Assembly (NCBI GenBank): GCA_036874045.1
Contig: CM072338.1
Location: 23,396,501 to 23,460,500, forward strand
Source: Cymodocea nodosa
Taxonomy: Eukaryota; Streptophyta; Magnoliopsida; Alismatales; Cymodoceaceae
Length of the DNA stretch: 64,000 bases
Direction of reading: 5' to 3'
The translations under genes and the position numbers were made by a program. Of the stretch, positions 38,501 to 50,500 are shown piece by piece. Within the stretch, counting starts at the first letter, position 1; every line of letters begins with the position of its first letter. Under the pieces are notes generated by a model, which saw only the letters and a program-made list of their open reading frames with translations, did not search any database and was not told where the DNA came from.

Positions 38501-41500
38501 TGAATTCACTGAATGTAAACCAGCTATTGTACTGGATTAGTAAAAGCACAAAACAGACATTAATTTTCTTAAAATCACAATCTCTATTTTGGAAATCTTC
38601 GAACTGATACTAAATATAAAATTTCTAGATCTTGGCAGCACCTGATCAATTCCATGCAAAAAAAAAAAAAACAGCACCTGATCGATTGCAAATAAAACGG
38701 GAATGTCTTTCACCAAGGATAACTCCTTCCTTAGACGAACAACAGCCCCAACAGAAGCTTCTTTGTAGCCAACCCCAGACTGTATCAGATCGAACAGAGT
38801 AGCACCTTCGGGCAAGGCCATTAGACCACCCTTTGCAGCAGATCCAGCATCTTCCCCACCCAATAAAATAGGGTCGCTAATTTGGCACGGCAATTTCTGT
38901 AAGCTAGTACTATTGTATTTCAAGAAATCCTGCGGGCAGAAACCAATCAATAAGAAAGCAATGTTTTATGGACCTGATTGAACATTAAAACATGGTTGTA
39001 AGTTGCTTCTGGACATCACCAAAGATAAAAATAACATTTTATTTTTGTTTATTGAAGAACCTGCAAGATTTTAGAAGCCTGAAATGGCGTATCAAACAGA
39101 TTGGTATCTGGATTTCTATAAAATGAACCTCCATGGGTCCACTCCTTTGCTTCTGGAACATAAAAAACCAGCCATCCTTCACTGCGAGCCCAGTGAACAA
39201 GCATGGCAAGTGCAATACTCTTTCCACAACTAACAGGACCATCCAAAACTATTTGCCTCCGAATCTTTGGACCTAGAGAAAAGAACAAAAACAATCCAAA
39301 AAATTCTCCATGACAAAATTGATATGCTAAAAAAATTGATAGCTACATCCAATAAATTGTCAAGAATTAAAAGCTTTGATGTAATAATGGCCACAAATTG
39401 GTAGACAGAAAGACACAGAATTCAAAACAGCAACTAGGAAACAATAAATAATTGTCATCAATTGAAACCTTTTCTTGAACATTATACAATTTTTGAACAG
39501 TAAAAATGATAAATTAATTGTTTTTAATATAAAAAACTTTTCCAAGAAGTCTGATTGCAGTATGGGGACATAAGCTCCAAAAATATATTACTGATGTGAC
39601 AAAAAAATTTCAAAGAAAATGGAATGCTTAAGGAGTTTTTGATGGTTTTCTACCTGGGAAGTCTCCATGATTCTCTACAACCAAATTATTAGGCCACTAT
39701 GCACCAACTATGATGATTCTTTCGATATTTTTCTTTGTGCACCATTTTAATTACTACATCTGCAAATGTAATGTTATAGATTATTGTTACTCTTAATGCA
39801 TACTTTTAAGGTTCCCATTCAAATATATATTTCTTTATTTTTAATTATATATTCTATATATATATACACATTTAATAATACTTATGCATAGTTTTAGCTC
39901 TATTATTTCTTAAAAACATTCAAACACATAAATAATTAAGATAACACCAACAACTGAGGTGTAATAATGCTAATATGTTTATTTCATTCATATATGTAAT
40001 TATATATTTCAATAATGTGTATATTTTAGTAGTATTAAATCAAAAAATTTATATTTAAGCTTTTTTGCAAGGAAAGGCATTGAAACTTAAAAACAATTAA
40101 ATGAATCAGACAAAAGATCCACTCAATCAAGGCAATGCAAGGGGAGCTAATAAGATGTGAACAATTCACTCCTTGCCACCTAGGTGCTCACCTTAAAAAG
40201 CATGGATAAATTTGAGACCATCCCTGATTTCCATCCGTAATCAACTTTACAAGATCTTACAAAGAAATGGAAGTGTATGTGAAATTGATATGACTCTAAG
40301 AAGTGGGATAACCTATCTATCTTTCCATTACATCCTTCTATGTTGAAAGCTGCATAGAGGCATAGAGCAGGACGTTTCACTTGACCTCCATGCCATTGGT
40401 GAAGTCAGAAAAACTTAAAGGATGGGTCATGAAGTAGCACTAAAAAGTAAATTACTTGTAAAACAACATGCATTTGGTAATAAAAATAATTACTAACAAG
40501 TATAAATTAAAATGATAAATAATAATAGCTTCACCCACATTGCAAAATCTCATGAAGAGATCATGTAATGTAAGAAAAAATGCATGTTCGAAATCCCACA
40601 GTGATGTTTAAGTCAGTGAGGTTAGGGCATTATGACAGGCAAAGGAGAATGTGAAGACTTGTTGGCTTGAAGATTTGAGGTAACAGTGATGATTGATAAT
40701 TTAAAGGTAACCAATTGGAGCAAGGCCAACAAAGTGTGACAGGAAATTATTTGGGGCTTTTAGTTTTAAGATTTGATTTTGATTCCTTGAAGAAGCCGAT
40801 TACACTTGAATTGCAGAATTATTAGGTGTGAGATTTACATGTAAATTCAAATTATTCTACCTATTAGTATAATTTATTTCTTTAGTTATTGGTTTACTTT
40901 TGTTGTTAAGTTTCATGTACAAGGACTATAGGTAGGTCATGTAATTTTCCCAAATATTACAACTTAACACATATACGTATATAATTAGGGCTATTTCGAA
41001 AATGGGGTGGATCATATGACCCACCCTCCTATAATGTAAATCTGCTATTGCCAGATGCTAACGAAGTGTGGAACAGATATTTTTCCTAACAATGTACAGG
41101 ACATTGTGTAAATGATGTCCGTCGGTGATACCTTATCTGAGACCACTTATCGCTTCCACCTGAGAAACAAATGTTTTACCTGTTGTCATCATGAGGAGAG
41201 ATCTGACAAAATTGGAATGACACAGATGCTTTTTCTAACGTTAAAGACATTAAGGTTATGACTCAAGGACAAGTTGATCTATAATATCAATAAAAAACAA
41301 ATTTCAATATTTAAATCTAATAATTAAGGATGAAATATAGGTGAGAGGAGCAATTCAAATGAGAAGAAATTGTGGTTCAGTGGTTTTTTCTTTGAGCGAG
41401 TATTTTCGGTGGCTTTCAATAAAATGCATCCGATTCACTCATTAACAGGATCTTCGACTAATTTCATGAACATCTTTTTTCTAATTGGCGAAGATATGAA

Positions 41501-42266
41501 CACCTTTTTATTCATGAACCACTAAAGAACCACAAACATAGAGAGATAAAGTGGTTTAGTGACACAGATCAGTGAAAAAGAGCAGCTTACTTTTCGGACT
41601 GGTATGCATTGGCGGGTCAACGATACGCCGATAATTATCCCTTAGCTCCAAGAAGTTCTTCCTCACCAGCAATGCACACCTCCTCGTCTCCTCAATCTCC
41701 TTCGTCATCCCCATCGGAAACCCCTCTGGCAACTTCTCATTCAAATCCTGCAAACTTTCAAGAACTCGACAAAAACGCATCACCAAACCAGTCCAAATCT
41801 CAATAAAAATAATAATAATCAAAGCGCCACCCTACCTGAAATCAATATAGGTGTTCACGTCCTCCCTCTTAAGGAGCGAGATCGATCTTCGCTCAGTGAA
41901 CAGAGGATCTCCGTTGGGACCGACGTCCAGCACGGGGTCGTATCTGTCGGGGGCGGGAACGACGGAGAGTCCGAGTTCTCCGGCGTCCGAGGCTGCTCTA
42001 CCACCGCCACCTTCGTCGGCGGGGTCTTCACGGTTGTCACGAGATTTCCCTCTCTTCATGGCCTTGCGTTCTTTCTTCTTGCCCTTGGCCTCCCTCTTCA
42101 CCCGCCTGTCGGCGTCGACGAGGAAGCTGAAATGGGAGAGCGGGACGGTCAAATGCGGCGGAAGAGGCGAGGGTGAGGTCAAAGGGAGCCGCCTTGCGCC
42201 GACGCCGACGATGGTGGTTGCGGTGGCGGCGGCGACGAGGGCTCGCCGGCGAATAAGTCCCAGCAT
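35579..42266 (-). CDS. DAP3: Mitochondrial small ribosomal subunit protein mS29 (DAP3)
   Basis: Seven exons on the minus strand join in frame to 475 residues: 42266-41836, 41754-41591, 39272-39061, 38929-38678, 38531-38445, 36076-35904 and 35687-35579. The N-terminus (MLGLIRRRALVAAATATTIV, Arg-rich, no acidic residues) is a typical mitochondrial presequence. It is followed by a charged linker rich in Lys, Arg and Gly. The GTP-binding P-loop is GPVSCGKS at residues 210-217. Downstream blocks LVHWARSEGWLVFYVPEAKE, VRLRKELSLVKDIPVLFAID, SMMHEDMMVGAFSHSTAVGK and RYSLEEAAAVCHYYLR follow plant DAP3 closely. mS29 is a GTPase-like core protein of the mitoribosome small subunit. Intron 2 (2.3 kb) contains a dispersed repeat and intron 5 is 2.4 kb. 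The exon 4 donor is duplicated 36 bp downstream in frame. The gene is head-to-head with the wound-induced-like gene, with about 1.1 kb between start codons. Confidence 0.93.
37465..37620. repeat. Possible partial copy of the dispersed repeat
   Basis: The left part, GCCTTGGGCGCTTAGGCAAC then AACTAGGTGATACCTTG, resembles the CACCTAGGTGATAAGCC start of the copy at 28690, but the interior is not clearly shared. It lies in mS29 intron 5. Weak call. Confidence 0.3.
39800..40205 (+). repeat. Dispersed AT-rich repeat, copy 2 (mS29 intron 2)
   Basis: It shares the ordered blocks of the copy at 28690: CCATTCAAATATATA, TTTTAGCTCTATTATTTCTT, AAACACATAAATAAT, GGTGTAATAATGCTAATATG, TTTTTTGCAAGGAAAGGCAT, CAAAAGATCCACTCAATCAA and a right end GCCACCTAGGTGCTCACC. 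Its plus-strand sense is opposite to the host gene. There is no coding capacity. Confidence 0.65.
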
Positions 42267-43356
42267 TTTTCGTTTTCGTCTTCCCTCCGCTACGAAAACA
42301 ATTGTACTGTGGTGTTGGACGAGAAGCTGCGAGCAAGAAGGGTTTTTCTTGATTGAGAGGGTTTTCTGCCAAAGGATTTAATAGATAAAAGGGGGAAGAG
42401 TGTAACGTTAAATCGGTCGAATTTTTTTTTTATCGACATAATAAATTTAATCATAAATAATAACATAAAATTCGACATCATATCTATACTTATATTTTGG
42501 AAAAGTCGATCTTTATCGTAGGGTGAAGTTTTGAAGCGGTGCTTGGTTACATTTCTGCACATTAAAATATTTTTCGGTAGAGTACCTGAGTGTTATAACA
42601 TCGTGTAGAAATAAATAAATGAAGCAAGTAATATTAACTCAAAGCTAGAGTATTCACAGATAAAGAGTCCATGATAATTTTGGTAACACATGAGAAGATA
42701 TAGAATCGTTAGGATCGATGATGACATTCTTAGCCAGCAACAAATAAGTAGAAGATGATAATATGTCAGGTAAAAAATTTTAAATATAAAAGGACGTGAA
42801 AAATGAAAAGAGTTCAAGGAGACAGAAACAGCTGCTGATTTCAGCAACTCTTTAAAATAATCTTAAATGAGAGAGGAGTTGCTCTTTGTGTGTTTGCTTG
42901 GACTCGCGGAAACTTCGAGAAAATAAAGTTCAAAATAAAAGCATCTTTAACTAACTATTGATTCATATTCCGATTTATTGCAGTCAATTTAATAACCATG
43001 CTTTTCATTTTCGTTTCGTTTAACTTAAAAATACTCCATTTTTCTTGCAAAGTTAAAAATTTCTCACTGATTTTGAATCTAATTTTTTTTTTACGGATTT
43101 CAAATTTGCGATTAAAGAAATGGACGCACTGTTTGTGTGATTGCACAATTTTATATATAAATATTACAAAAACAGTTACATAAAATACCTAAAAATGATG
43201 ATAACTCCACGAGGCACGTTTCCAACAAACTCGGACGGTGGACTCCACGCAATCGCCGGTGTAATTATTCATCTGCCCATCCCGTTCTCTGTAATTATAT
43301 ATAAACACCCCCCCGTCCTCCTCCCTTCTCCCTCACGTCTTCCCTTCCATCGGTCC
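42267..43356. promoter_or_regulatory. Divergent promoter region of mS29 and the WUN1-like gene
   Basis: About 1.1 kb separates the two oppositely directed start codons. The middle is AT-rich. On the plus side TATATATAA at 43296-43304 sits 53 bp before the WUN1-like ATG, a good core-promoter match. No equally clear TATA box was seen for mS29. Confidence 0.5.
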
Positions 43357-43896
43357 ATGGAGGCTTCCTCACCGGAACTGGCAAACACCATGGCGTCCCC
43401 CACCCTGCCGGATACCGAGCTGGAGGAGGAACGAAACAAGTGGGTGGTCGGAACCCTGTATGAGGCCCTGAACGCCCGCGACGTGGAGACGGTGCACCGC
43501 CTGCTGATCCAGGACATCGAGTGGTGGTTCCATGGCCCGCCATCCCGACAGCACATGATGCGGCTGCTCACCGGCCTCGACGAGAGCTTCGTGTTCTCCC
43601 CCTCCTCCATCGCCGCCTTCGGTTGCCTCGTGGTCGTCGAGGGCTCCGCCGGAACAGGGTCCGTGTTCTGGGTCCACGTCTGGACGGTGGGCGCGGATGG
43701 CATAATCACTCAGGTCAGGGAGTACTTCAACACCTCCCTCACCGTAACCAGGCTCGACCCTGTTTCTCCTCCTCCTTCTGCCTCGCCTTCGACCTCCGGC
43801 TCGAGATCGTCCCGGAGCTGCGTGCCGCTGTGGCAGAGCAAGCTCGCCCGTGCCCAGGCGGGGAAGTCCGTTCCCGGCTTTGTTCTGGCCATCTAA
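43357..43896 (+). CDS. Wound-induced protein 1-like (SnoaL/NTF2-like fold)
   Basis: A single-exon gene of 179 residues. The core VGTLYEALNARDVETVHRLL, DIEWWFHGPPSRQHMMRLLT, FSPSSIAAFGCLVVVEG, VFWVHVWTVGADGIITQVRE and YFNTSLTVTRL is the signature of the plant wound-induced protein 1 / SAG20 family, small NTF2-like proteins of unknown biochemical activity. Members are induced by wounding, pathogens or senescence. The first 25 residues are Ser/Pro-rich and acidic and not conserved. The C-terminus has a Ser/Pro linker before a conserved CVPLWQSKLAR...GKSVPGFVLAI tail. The ATG follows a TATA box at 43296-43304. The open frame extends further upstream to 43141, but that part overlaps the TATA box and is AT-rich, so the ATG at 43357 is preferred; a second in-frame ATG is at 43390. 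The coding region is very GC-rich. Confidence 0.9.
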   Translation: MEASSPELANTMASPTLPDTELEEERNKWVVGTLYEALNARDVETVHRLLIQDIEWWFHGPPSRQHMMRLLTGLDESFVFSPSSIAAFGCLVVVEGSAGTGSVFWVHVWTVGADGIITQVREYFNTSLTVTRLDPVSPPPSASPSTSGSRSSRSCVPLWQSKLARAQAGKSVPGFVLAI

Positions 43897-46800
43897 TTAT
43901 ATACACATACACACGCATATAATTCAATAACATTGTCTTCTGGAGTATGGCTGTTGGGGTTTAAGATTGACGACTATCTGCGTTTAATTTGGTCGTCGGT
44001 GCTTGATTTCGACGGACGTCGTCAGCGTCGTCGACCGTCGACGTTGGCCGGAAGAGGAGGAGGAGACGATACGCGTGTCGTCCGTCGTGACGTACATTTG
44101 GCGTCCGATTATTAATCGCTCCAAAATATTTAAAACAAATAGAGATAATTTTTAAATTATTTATTAAAAATTACGAAAAAAGATTTGAATTTATGTAATT
44201 TAAAAGAATATAAACGAAAATACAACGATAGATTCAACAAAAAAACATAATAGGAGCAGGGGACGTAGAAGGAGCAAAGCTTTTTTATAATAATAGTGTT
44301 TTAATATTTTTGGCATTAAAATCTTAAGAAAAAAAAAAACAAATATTATTGTTATATTTAACTGAAGGATGCACTGGGGTGCGTCCAAACCGAAAAAAAT
44401 AAAAACCTTAAGATATTATATATATCTGTATATTCTCCAATATTTCTTAAATTACTTTTTTTAACAAAAACTTGCCTAATTTATGAATTAATTCTATAAA
44501 ATACAAAAATTTCAACCAGAGCTCACTCTGAGATCCAAGAGTGATGAGAAAATCCAAATCATGGACAAGCCTTTGTAATATTGTTTGATGAAAACCCAAG
44601 TTCTACGGTTGAAGGTAACGAAACATTTAAAGGTATATTTTAGTGGTATTAAAAAACTTTCGTTATTAATGTACATTTGAATCTTTAAATTCGTATTTAC
44701 GATTGAATTTCTTAACTTAATATTTTTTTTTTAAAAAAAAAAAGCAATGAGATCCAGCACAGCCTTCCACTTTGCAGAACCCGATCGACCGCATGCTTTT
44801 CTTACAGAGACCAGCCGCCGGCCGCCGGTCGCCGGTGGCAGAATATATAGGAATGGAGAGAGATGGTGGTTCTGGGCACGGAAGAGGATGAAGTGTCGTC
44901 CGAGCTGGCAGTCGTCGGAGGAGAAAAAGTTTCCACGACCTCAAAAAATCCTGCTTTCAATGAACATCAACTGAACTTCAAAAGTTCTTAAACTCGGGGG
45001 CGGGGCAATTATAAAAATTTCATATATTATCATATAGCAAACATTATAAAAATCTACAGTGCTTATAAATAAATAAGGGAGAAAATATCTTATTCTTTGA
45101 AAAGGTAGATCTGGCACTTGATGTTTATTTTCATGAGGTGTGGTTTCACGATGAAGTTGTTATTCGTTTGCCAAATATCGGTACATTAATTGAGATAGAA
45201 AATGGTTGAAATTAAAAAAGATGTTTCTTTCTAGCGGATATTGTTAAAACCTGGTTATGAAATCAAATGGAATATCGTTAATGATGTAATCGTCCAACTT
45301 TTCCAAAACCATGAAATTTCATCAAGACAATTTTTTTGTTGTTGGTCAATTGTACTTTTGATATATCAAAATTGTAAACTCTTAATTTTAATTATTTTTA
45401 TCACATAAATTGAAATTTCCATATTTGCCCCTGGCTACAACTCACACATCATACAACGGTTGAGCCGAAATGTATTTATTTTCTTCTTTTTTGGTGATGA
45501 TGCATTCGTTTACTTGGAATATTATTACCATGCTTCCTACAGCATTGCACTTATTTTTCACTAATTATTTTAAAACAAACTTACATGGATTCTAATCTTA
45601 ACAAAATCAAGATTTGATTTTCACTTTAAAAATCAATACCAGTCCCTTTGATGGCGACCCATTCCAGAAAAAACTATCTTTTGACTGAAATCCGAGAATT
45701 GTTCATGCTACGTCTCTTCGGACACACCTGATAAAATTTGATGGGACGTTCATAATCAAATCTGTCTGTACCATTGTTTAAAACGTGAACTGAATCGTCC
45801 GTGTCGGTTGCGTTGCCGTTCGGTAGTCTTGTTTTACCTCTCTCTCTCTCTGTTACGTACTTTATGTGCACTTTATTACACTTACTTTTGTTCTTAAACA
45901 CTTAAATCATATAATACTAGTGAACGTTTAAGATCAATTTCGATAAACCGTTGAAAGGGGCCGGTCTATTTCACTGTTTCTTGTAACGAGATAGAAATTT
46001 TAACTAATCCGAATATTAGAATTCTTAAGTGTCCATCACAAAAGAGAATCTCTACCATATTATTTTCAGTGTCGACCTATTAGCGAGATACAATCTTAGT
46101 TCGATTGGAAAGACAAAAAATCCCACCATTGCCACAAACGAGTAAGGTCCTCTTCGACATGCGTAGTTCCAGCTGAAGTATGGATTCCTGGGGTATATTT
46201 TAAATCTACCAATTACAGAGAGAAGTCTCCACAATCAAAATTTTAACCAATTATAAGATTTCCGTGCTGCTTATTAAAATTTAGAGAAATTTCAATCATT
46301 TAATTTACTTAGGAATCTGAACTAAAAATGATTTTACATAAAGTTCAATAATACCTAAAATTGACCTAACAATAGTCACTTCATAAAATGTGCATAATCT
46401 CAACTGTGCAAAATTTAAAAATTCCAAAATCTAACCAAAAAAGGGCCAAATGCTATGAATATCTTTATTTTTGAATTAAATAAAAGTACGTAAGTATGCC
46501 ACGCTTAATGATAATTCTCTACAAACTTCATGACGAGTCGTTTCTATGGAACTAATCTGGACTATGAAAAGGTCCATTTTTTTTTTTTTTTTCACTTCTT
46601 TTAAATTTTATGCAGATTACACTCTAGGCAACTCGGTCCTCACTTGTGTTGTGGAAGACTGACTACATTTGAATTCTAGCGTCTCTTAAGCTGTCAATAG
46701 ACTGAAATAACAATTTGCTGGAAACGTGTGATAGGAAAATGTGGTTGACAACTCGATAGGAAAATGTGGTTGACAACTCCATGTATTAAATGTTAATAGA

Positions 46801-47210
46801 AAAGGAAGGATAAACAAAGTCAAATAATAAAGTTTCAAACTAAAATACATATTTCGAATATCGCAAAAAAAAGGGGTCCTACAATGTTCTTTGTTCAAAG
46901 TTTCATACTGAAAGTGAGAGTGACTAAAACACCTAAGTCATAAGAGATATCTAATCTCCGTTCATAGGCAGTAGTCAAATACGATTTTTTGGGCAAAGTA
47001 CAAGTGCATCCTCTCAATCAAAAAATAAATTCATGGGTATTTCTTGAAAAATATCACAAGCGAAAAGAAATGCTGAACATTAGAAGTGGAAACAAGGATT
47101 CACACATCCATATGATAAAAGATATCTTCGCTTATAGTTGATTTTAAGTTAAATATCTCACATTTCTAGACTACCATTCAAATTTAGAGCTCTCTCTATG
47201 ATCAGGACTA
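43897..47210. other. Spacer with short GC-rich orphan pieces
   Basis: The WUN1-like 3' flank at 43980-44110 is GC-rich and rich in CGTCG motifs. A second GC-rich patch at 44755-44980 opens the frame MVVLGTEEDEVSSELAVVGG followed by EKVSTTSKNPAF and a stop near 44993. It looks coding-like but matches nothing I know. The rest is AT-rich. Confidence 0.4.
46730..46779. repeat. Perfect tandem duplication, 2 x 25 bp
   Basis: The unit starting GATAGGAAAATGTGGTTGAC is present exactly twice, at 46730-46754 and 46755-46779. Confidence 0.9.
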
Positions 47211-47214
47211 TAAA

Positions 47215-47451
47215 ATGCCATTGGTAACAGACAAATCGTCAAAGGAAGATATTCAAGATATATATCATATATATACATGTGAATCTGAAAACGTCGTATA
47301 CATAAAACCCGACCAACTTTGGAAGATTCGTGAGCATCTCAATGCATGTTATAATTATGTTAAAAGAGGGAAATTGAGTGTCAAAGTATTGAGAGGAAAT
47401 CAAGTTTTGAGAGAACTCAAGCAATCTGTTGAGTCTACCAATCATCAATGA
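47215..47451 (+). other. Unidentified 78-codon open reading frame
   Basis: This ATG-started frame encodes a mixed hydrophilic peptide (MPLVTDKSSKEDIQDIYHIY ... QLWKIREHLNACYNYV ... LRGNQVLRELKQSV) with no low-complexity bias, which is unusual for random AT-rich DNA. It lies 85 bp beyond the PIG-H stop codon, on the opposite strand. No family is recognised and no adjoining exon was found. It may be an exon remnant. Confidence 0.25.
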
Positions 47452-47535
47452 TAAAAAATATGGTATTGTTGGTACAATAAGTTGAAAGGAAAAGTCACAC
47501 CTTGGCCTCTTTTGAACATCATTTAGGTTCAGAAA

Positions 47536-50500
47536 TCATTTGTCATTTTTTGACTCAGTCACAGCACACAATGCCCTCCAGACAGGAATTAGCATCTTAA
47601 CTGGAATCCTTGTATTCTGCAATGTATAGACAGTAGTTAAGATCTATTCTGTCAGGTAGATGACAGCACCATTGTCTTATAAGCAAATACTGATAATAGA
47701 ATCTTACTTCAAAAACTAACATAAGTTCATTCTCATCACGTAGAACAAGGGCCAGACTCCAGTAACAGGTAACCGGAGTAACACATTCATTCAGCACAGG
47801 CTTGAGAATCTTCCCCGTGGATACAAAGCGCCTTCTGACTTTGCCACTTACAAAAATTGCAAAAAAAAAAGAAGAGACACTTTAATCTGTCACTTAAAGC
47901 TGCAGTATTTACATTATAATTTGCATATCACAGGCAACCAACAAAAAGAAAAGCGTTTTAAGGCATTGGTCGAGATTAGAGGCGCAAAACAGATTGAATG
48001 TCATATTTGTATTTGTTTGCATTTTTCAAATACAAATATATGTCAGATCTGAAAAAATAAAATTATATTTGAAATCAATTCAGATAAAAATACTTTTTAG
48101 ATATTAGCAAATATCAAACAAGAATAGAGATGAGTACAAATAATTGAAATTAATATATTAGAATATATATCAAACAAATTTTGAATCGATAATATTTTAG
48201 AATGAACAAATATCGAAACTGCATACTATATTTGTAATAGTTTTCAATTTGTGAATACTTATATAATATATATGTGTCAAAATGTGATTCTCTTTATATG
48301 AAAAAGATAAAGTTAAGAACCAAATCTAAGTATAAATTTAATTTCATCAATAAAAAAAATTAATAATCAATCATGTAATATTATATCAATTAACCTTAAT
48401 TTAGTATATTTATTTGAAATGATCATAATAAAATTCGATTATAATAGTAGTATAATAAATATGTCTTAAATTAACATGATTATGGTATTGGTGGAGTGAT
48501 TAAGGCTTCTAAAGATCAATATCCATCTTCGGATTCGTATAGTTGATATCTGAAATTGGAAAATTTCAAACTGTACCTTGATAGACTAGATTTGTATTGC
48601 ATTCCTATCTCAGACACATTCAAATTAAAATTATATATAACAACTAATACAAGTAATAAGATATAACAATATGATTTTTTCTAGAAGTAATAGTATAATG
48701 CAATAATGCTTCAAAATTATTGAACTGAGATTCTAGCTTGACAGTATCAAATAGACATCAGATTCAAGCATATTCTCCTTAAGCTTCAGATTCTCGTTAA
48801 AATAATATCATACTCGATTCTGATATGCTCCCTCTTTTCAGTAATAATTGCAAAACCTTTAGGTGAAACAAATGATCAAACAGGATAATTTAAAAAAGCA
48901 AAACCAAATGGCAGTTCTAGAGGACAGAAAGAGAATGGAAACACCAGCCCAAAAAAAGTGGTACCAAAAAGTAACAAAGGGGACCATAACTCCGTAAGTA
49001 GCAAACTAAGAGGACTTTGTCCTGAAATCTCTAGCCTATTCTGTGTATTCCAAACAAAGATTCTTAAAACTAGAAAATGCAGGATCATATGGTTCCAGCG
49101 ATTGCTAAAGGTAGAGGATATAAAGATCTAGATTTGACTCAAAAACCAGTCCTGCCAGAATGTCAAATGTCAACCAAGGAACCTCCCAGATGTGATCAAA
49201 CATTTGAACCGCTAACCACACTCTTGTCACAGGCTGTAGAGATCAAGGTTCGACCCTTTGTACAGCCCAAACAGATGACCTGGTCTTGCTGAATTAACTA
49301 GGAACCGTCCAATCCTGTGGACAAGCTGACTCAACTACAAACCTCCCAGATTTTGAGATTCTTTTCCCAGGCATGGGGAAAAAAATCGTGCACAGCAAAA
49401 GTGGGTAGCTAGAATATGACAACTAGAAGAAAGCAACACATGTGTGTTATCTTGCATAACGAAGCCTGTCTGGATCTGCGATTCTTCTTCACAAGGCAAA
49501 AGAAATGTCTGTAATTCCCCAGAAAAAGAGAATATTGGAAAATATAATGCAGAGGAACAGAGAAATTTAGGTAGCTTCTCCTATAGCATAATGCAATTTG
49601 TTACCCAAAGCATTTAAAGTATTTTTTTAAAAAATAAACCTTTCTAGAATATGATAGCCAGCTAAGGCAAGGTACCTCATCATATGGCGTTGCTGCCAAA
49701 ATAACCTTGATAATATAATTATATACAATATAATCCTGCATTTATTCATCCATGCCCTCCTCCTCTTTCTATGTTCTGCTTGTTGTGCCACTATATCACC
49801 AAGAGCAACCAAATCATTGGCAAGGCGTACAAATGGATGTATCACCAAGAGCAACCAAATCATTGGCAAGGTGTACAAATGGATGTACATCATTTATGGG
49901 GGATTTTCTGTTTTGACACATAATCTATTGCAATGTAGAAAGCCCAAAATTTGAGATAGAGGGTCATTAAGCAGTTTTTGTGGGTGAAACTCATTAAGAA
50001 AATGATAAAAGCACAATTGTGATTTTTTCTGAACACTGCTTAGGGACACAAATAGAGCAGAAGTCACTTTAGATTCAGATCTATGGTCCTCCTGGGCACA
50101 GGGAGAAATCTTCTTTCGTCTATGAACTTATTTCGATTGGGCTTCTTTGGAACCATCCATGTGGTCCTTGGGGACCTCAACTACATTCGGTGCCTAGAGG
50201 ATAGATCTATGGGATGGAAACTCACAGCTGAGAAGAGGCAATTATTTGATTGGATTGACAACAATGCCAATGCCCTACTTGACCTTCCAGTTGCTAGACA
50301 CTCCTTCACTTGGTCTAATCTTCAAGATACTCCTACTCTCTGGATTAGATTTGGTCTTAGTGGACAGGAATCGGGAGTCAGCACACCCAAAAGTGGTGGT
50401 TAAGAGACTTTCTTGGGCAATGTCAGACCGCTCACCAGTTAGCAGCAGGACATCAACTTGAATAAACAAAGAAACAATACCATTGCATATATCCAGTGGA

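Noticed and set aside
41851-42381. 176-codon plus-strand frame
   Set aside because: It is an antisense shadow of the GC-rich first exon of mS29, which has clear family similarity on the minus strand.
43269-43709. 146-codon minus-strand frame and several overlapping ones
   Set aside because: They are antisense shadows of the GC-rich WUN1-like gene.
49195-49262. Possible tRNA or tRNA-derived SINE (GGTTCGACCC box-B-like sequence at about 49248)
   Set aside because: I could not form a cloverleaf or find a matching A box and acceptor stem; a single box-B-like string is not enough.
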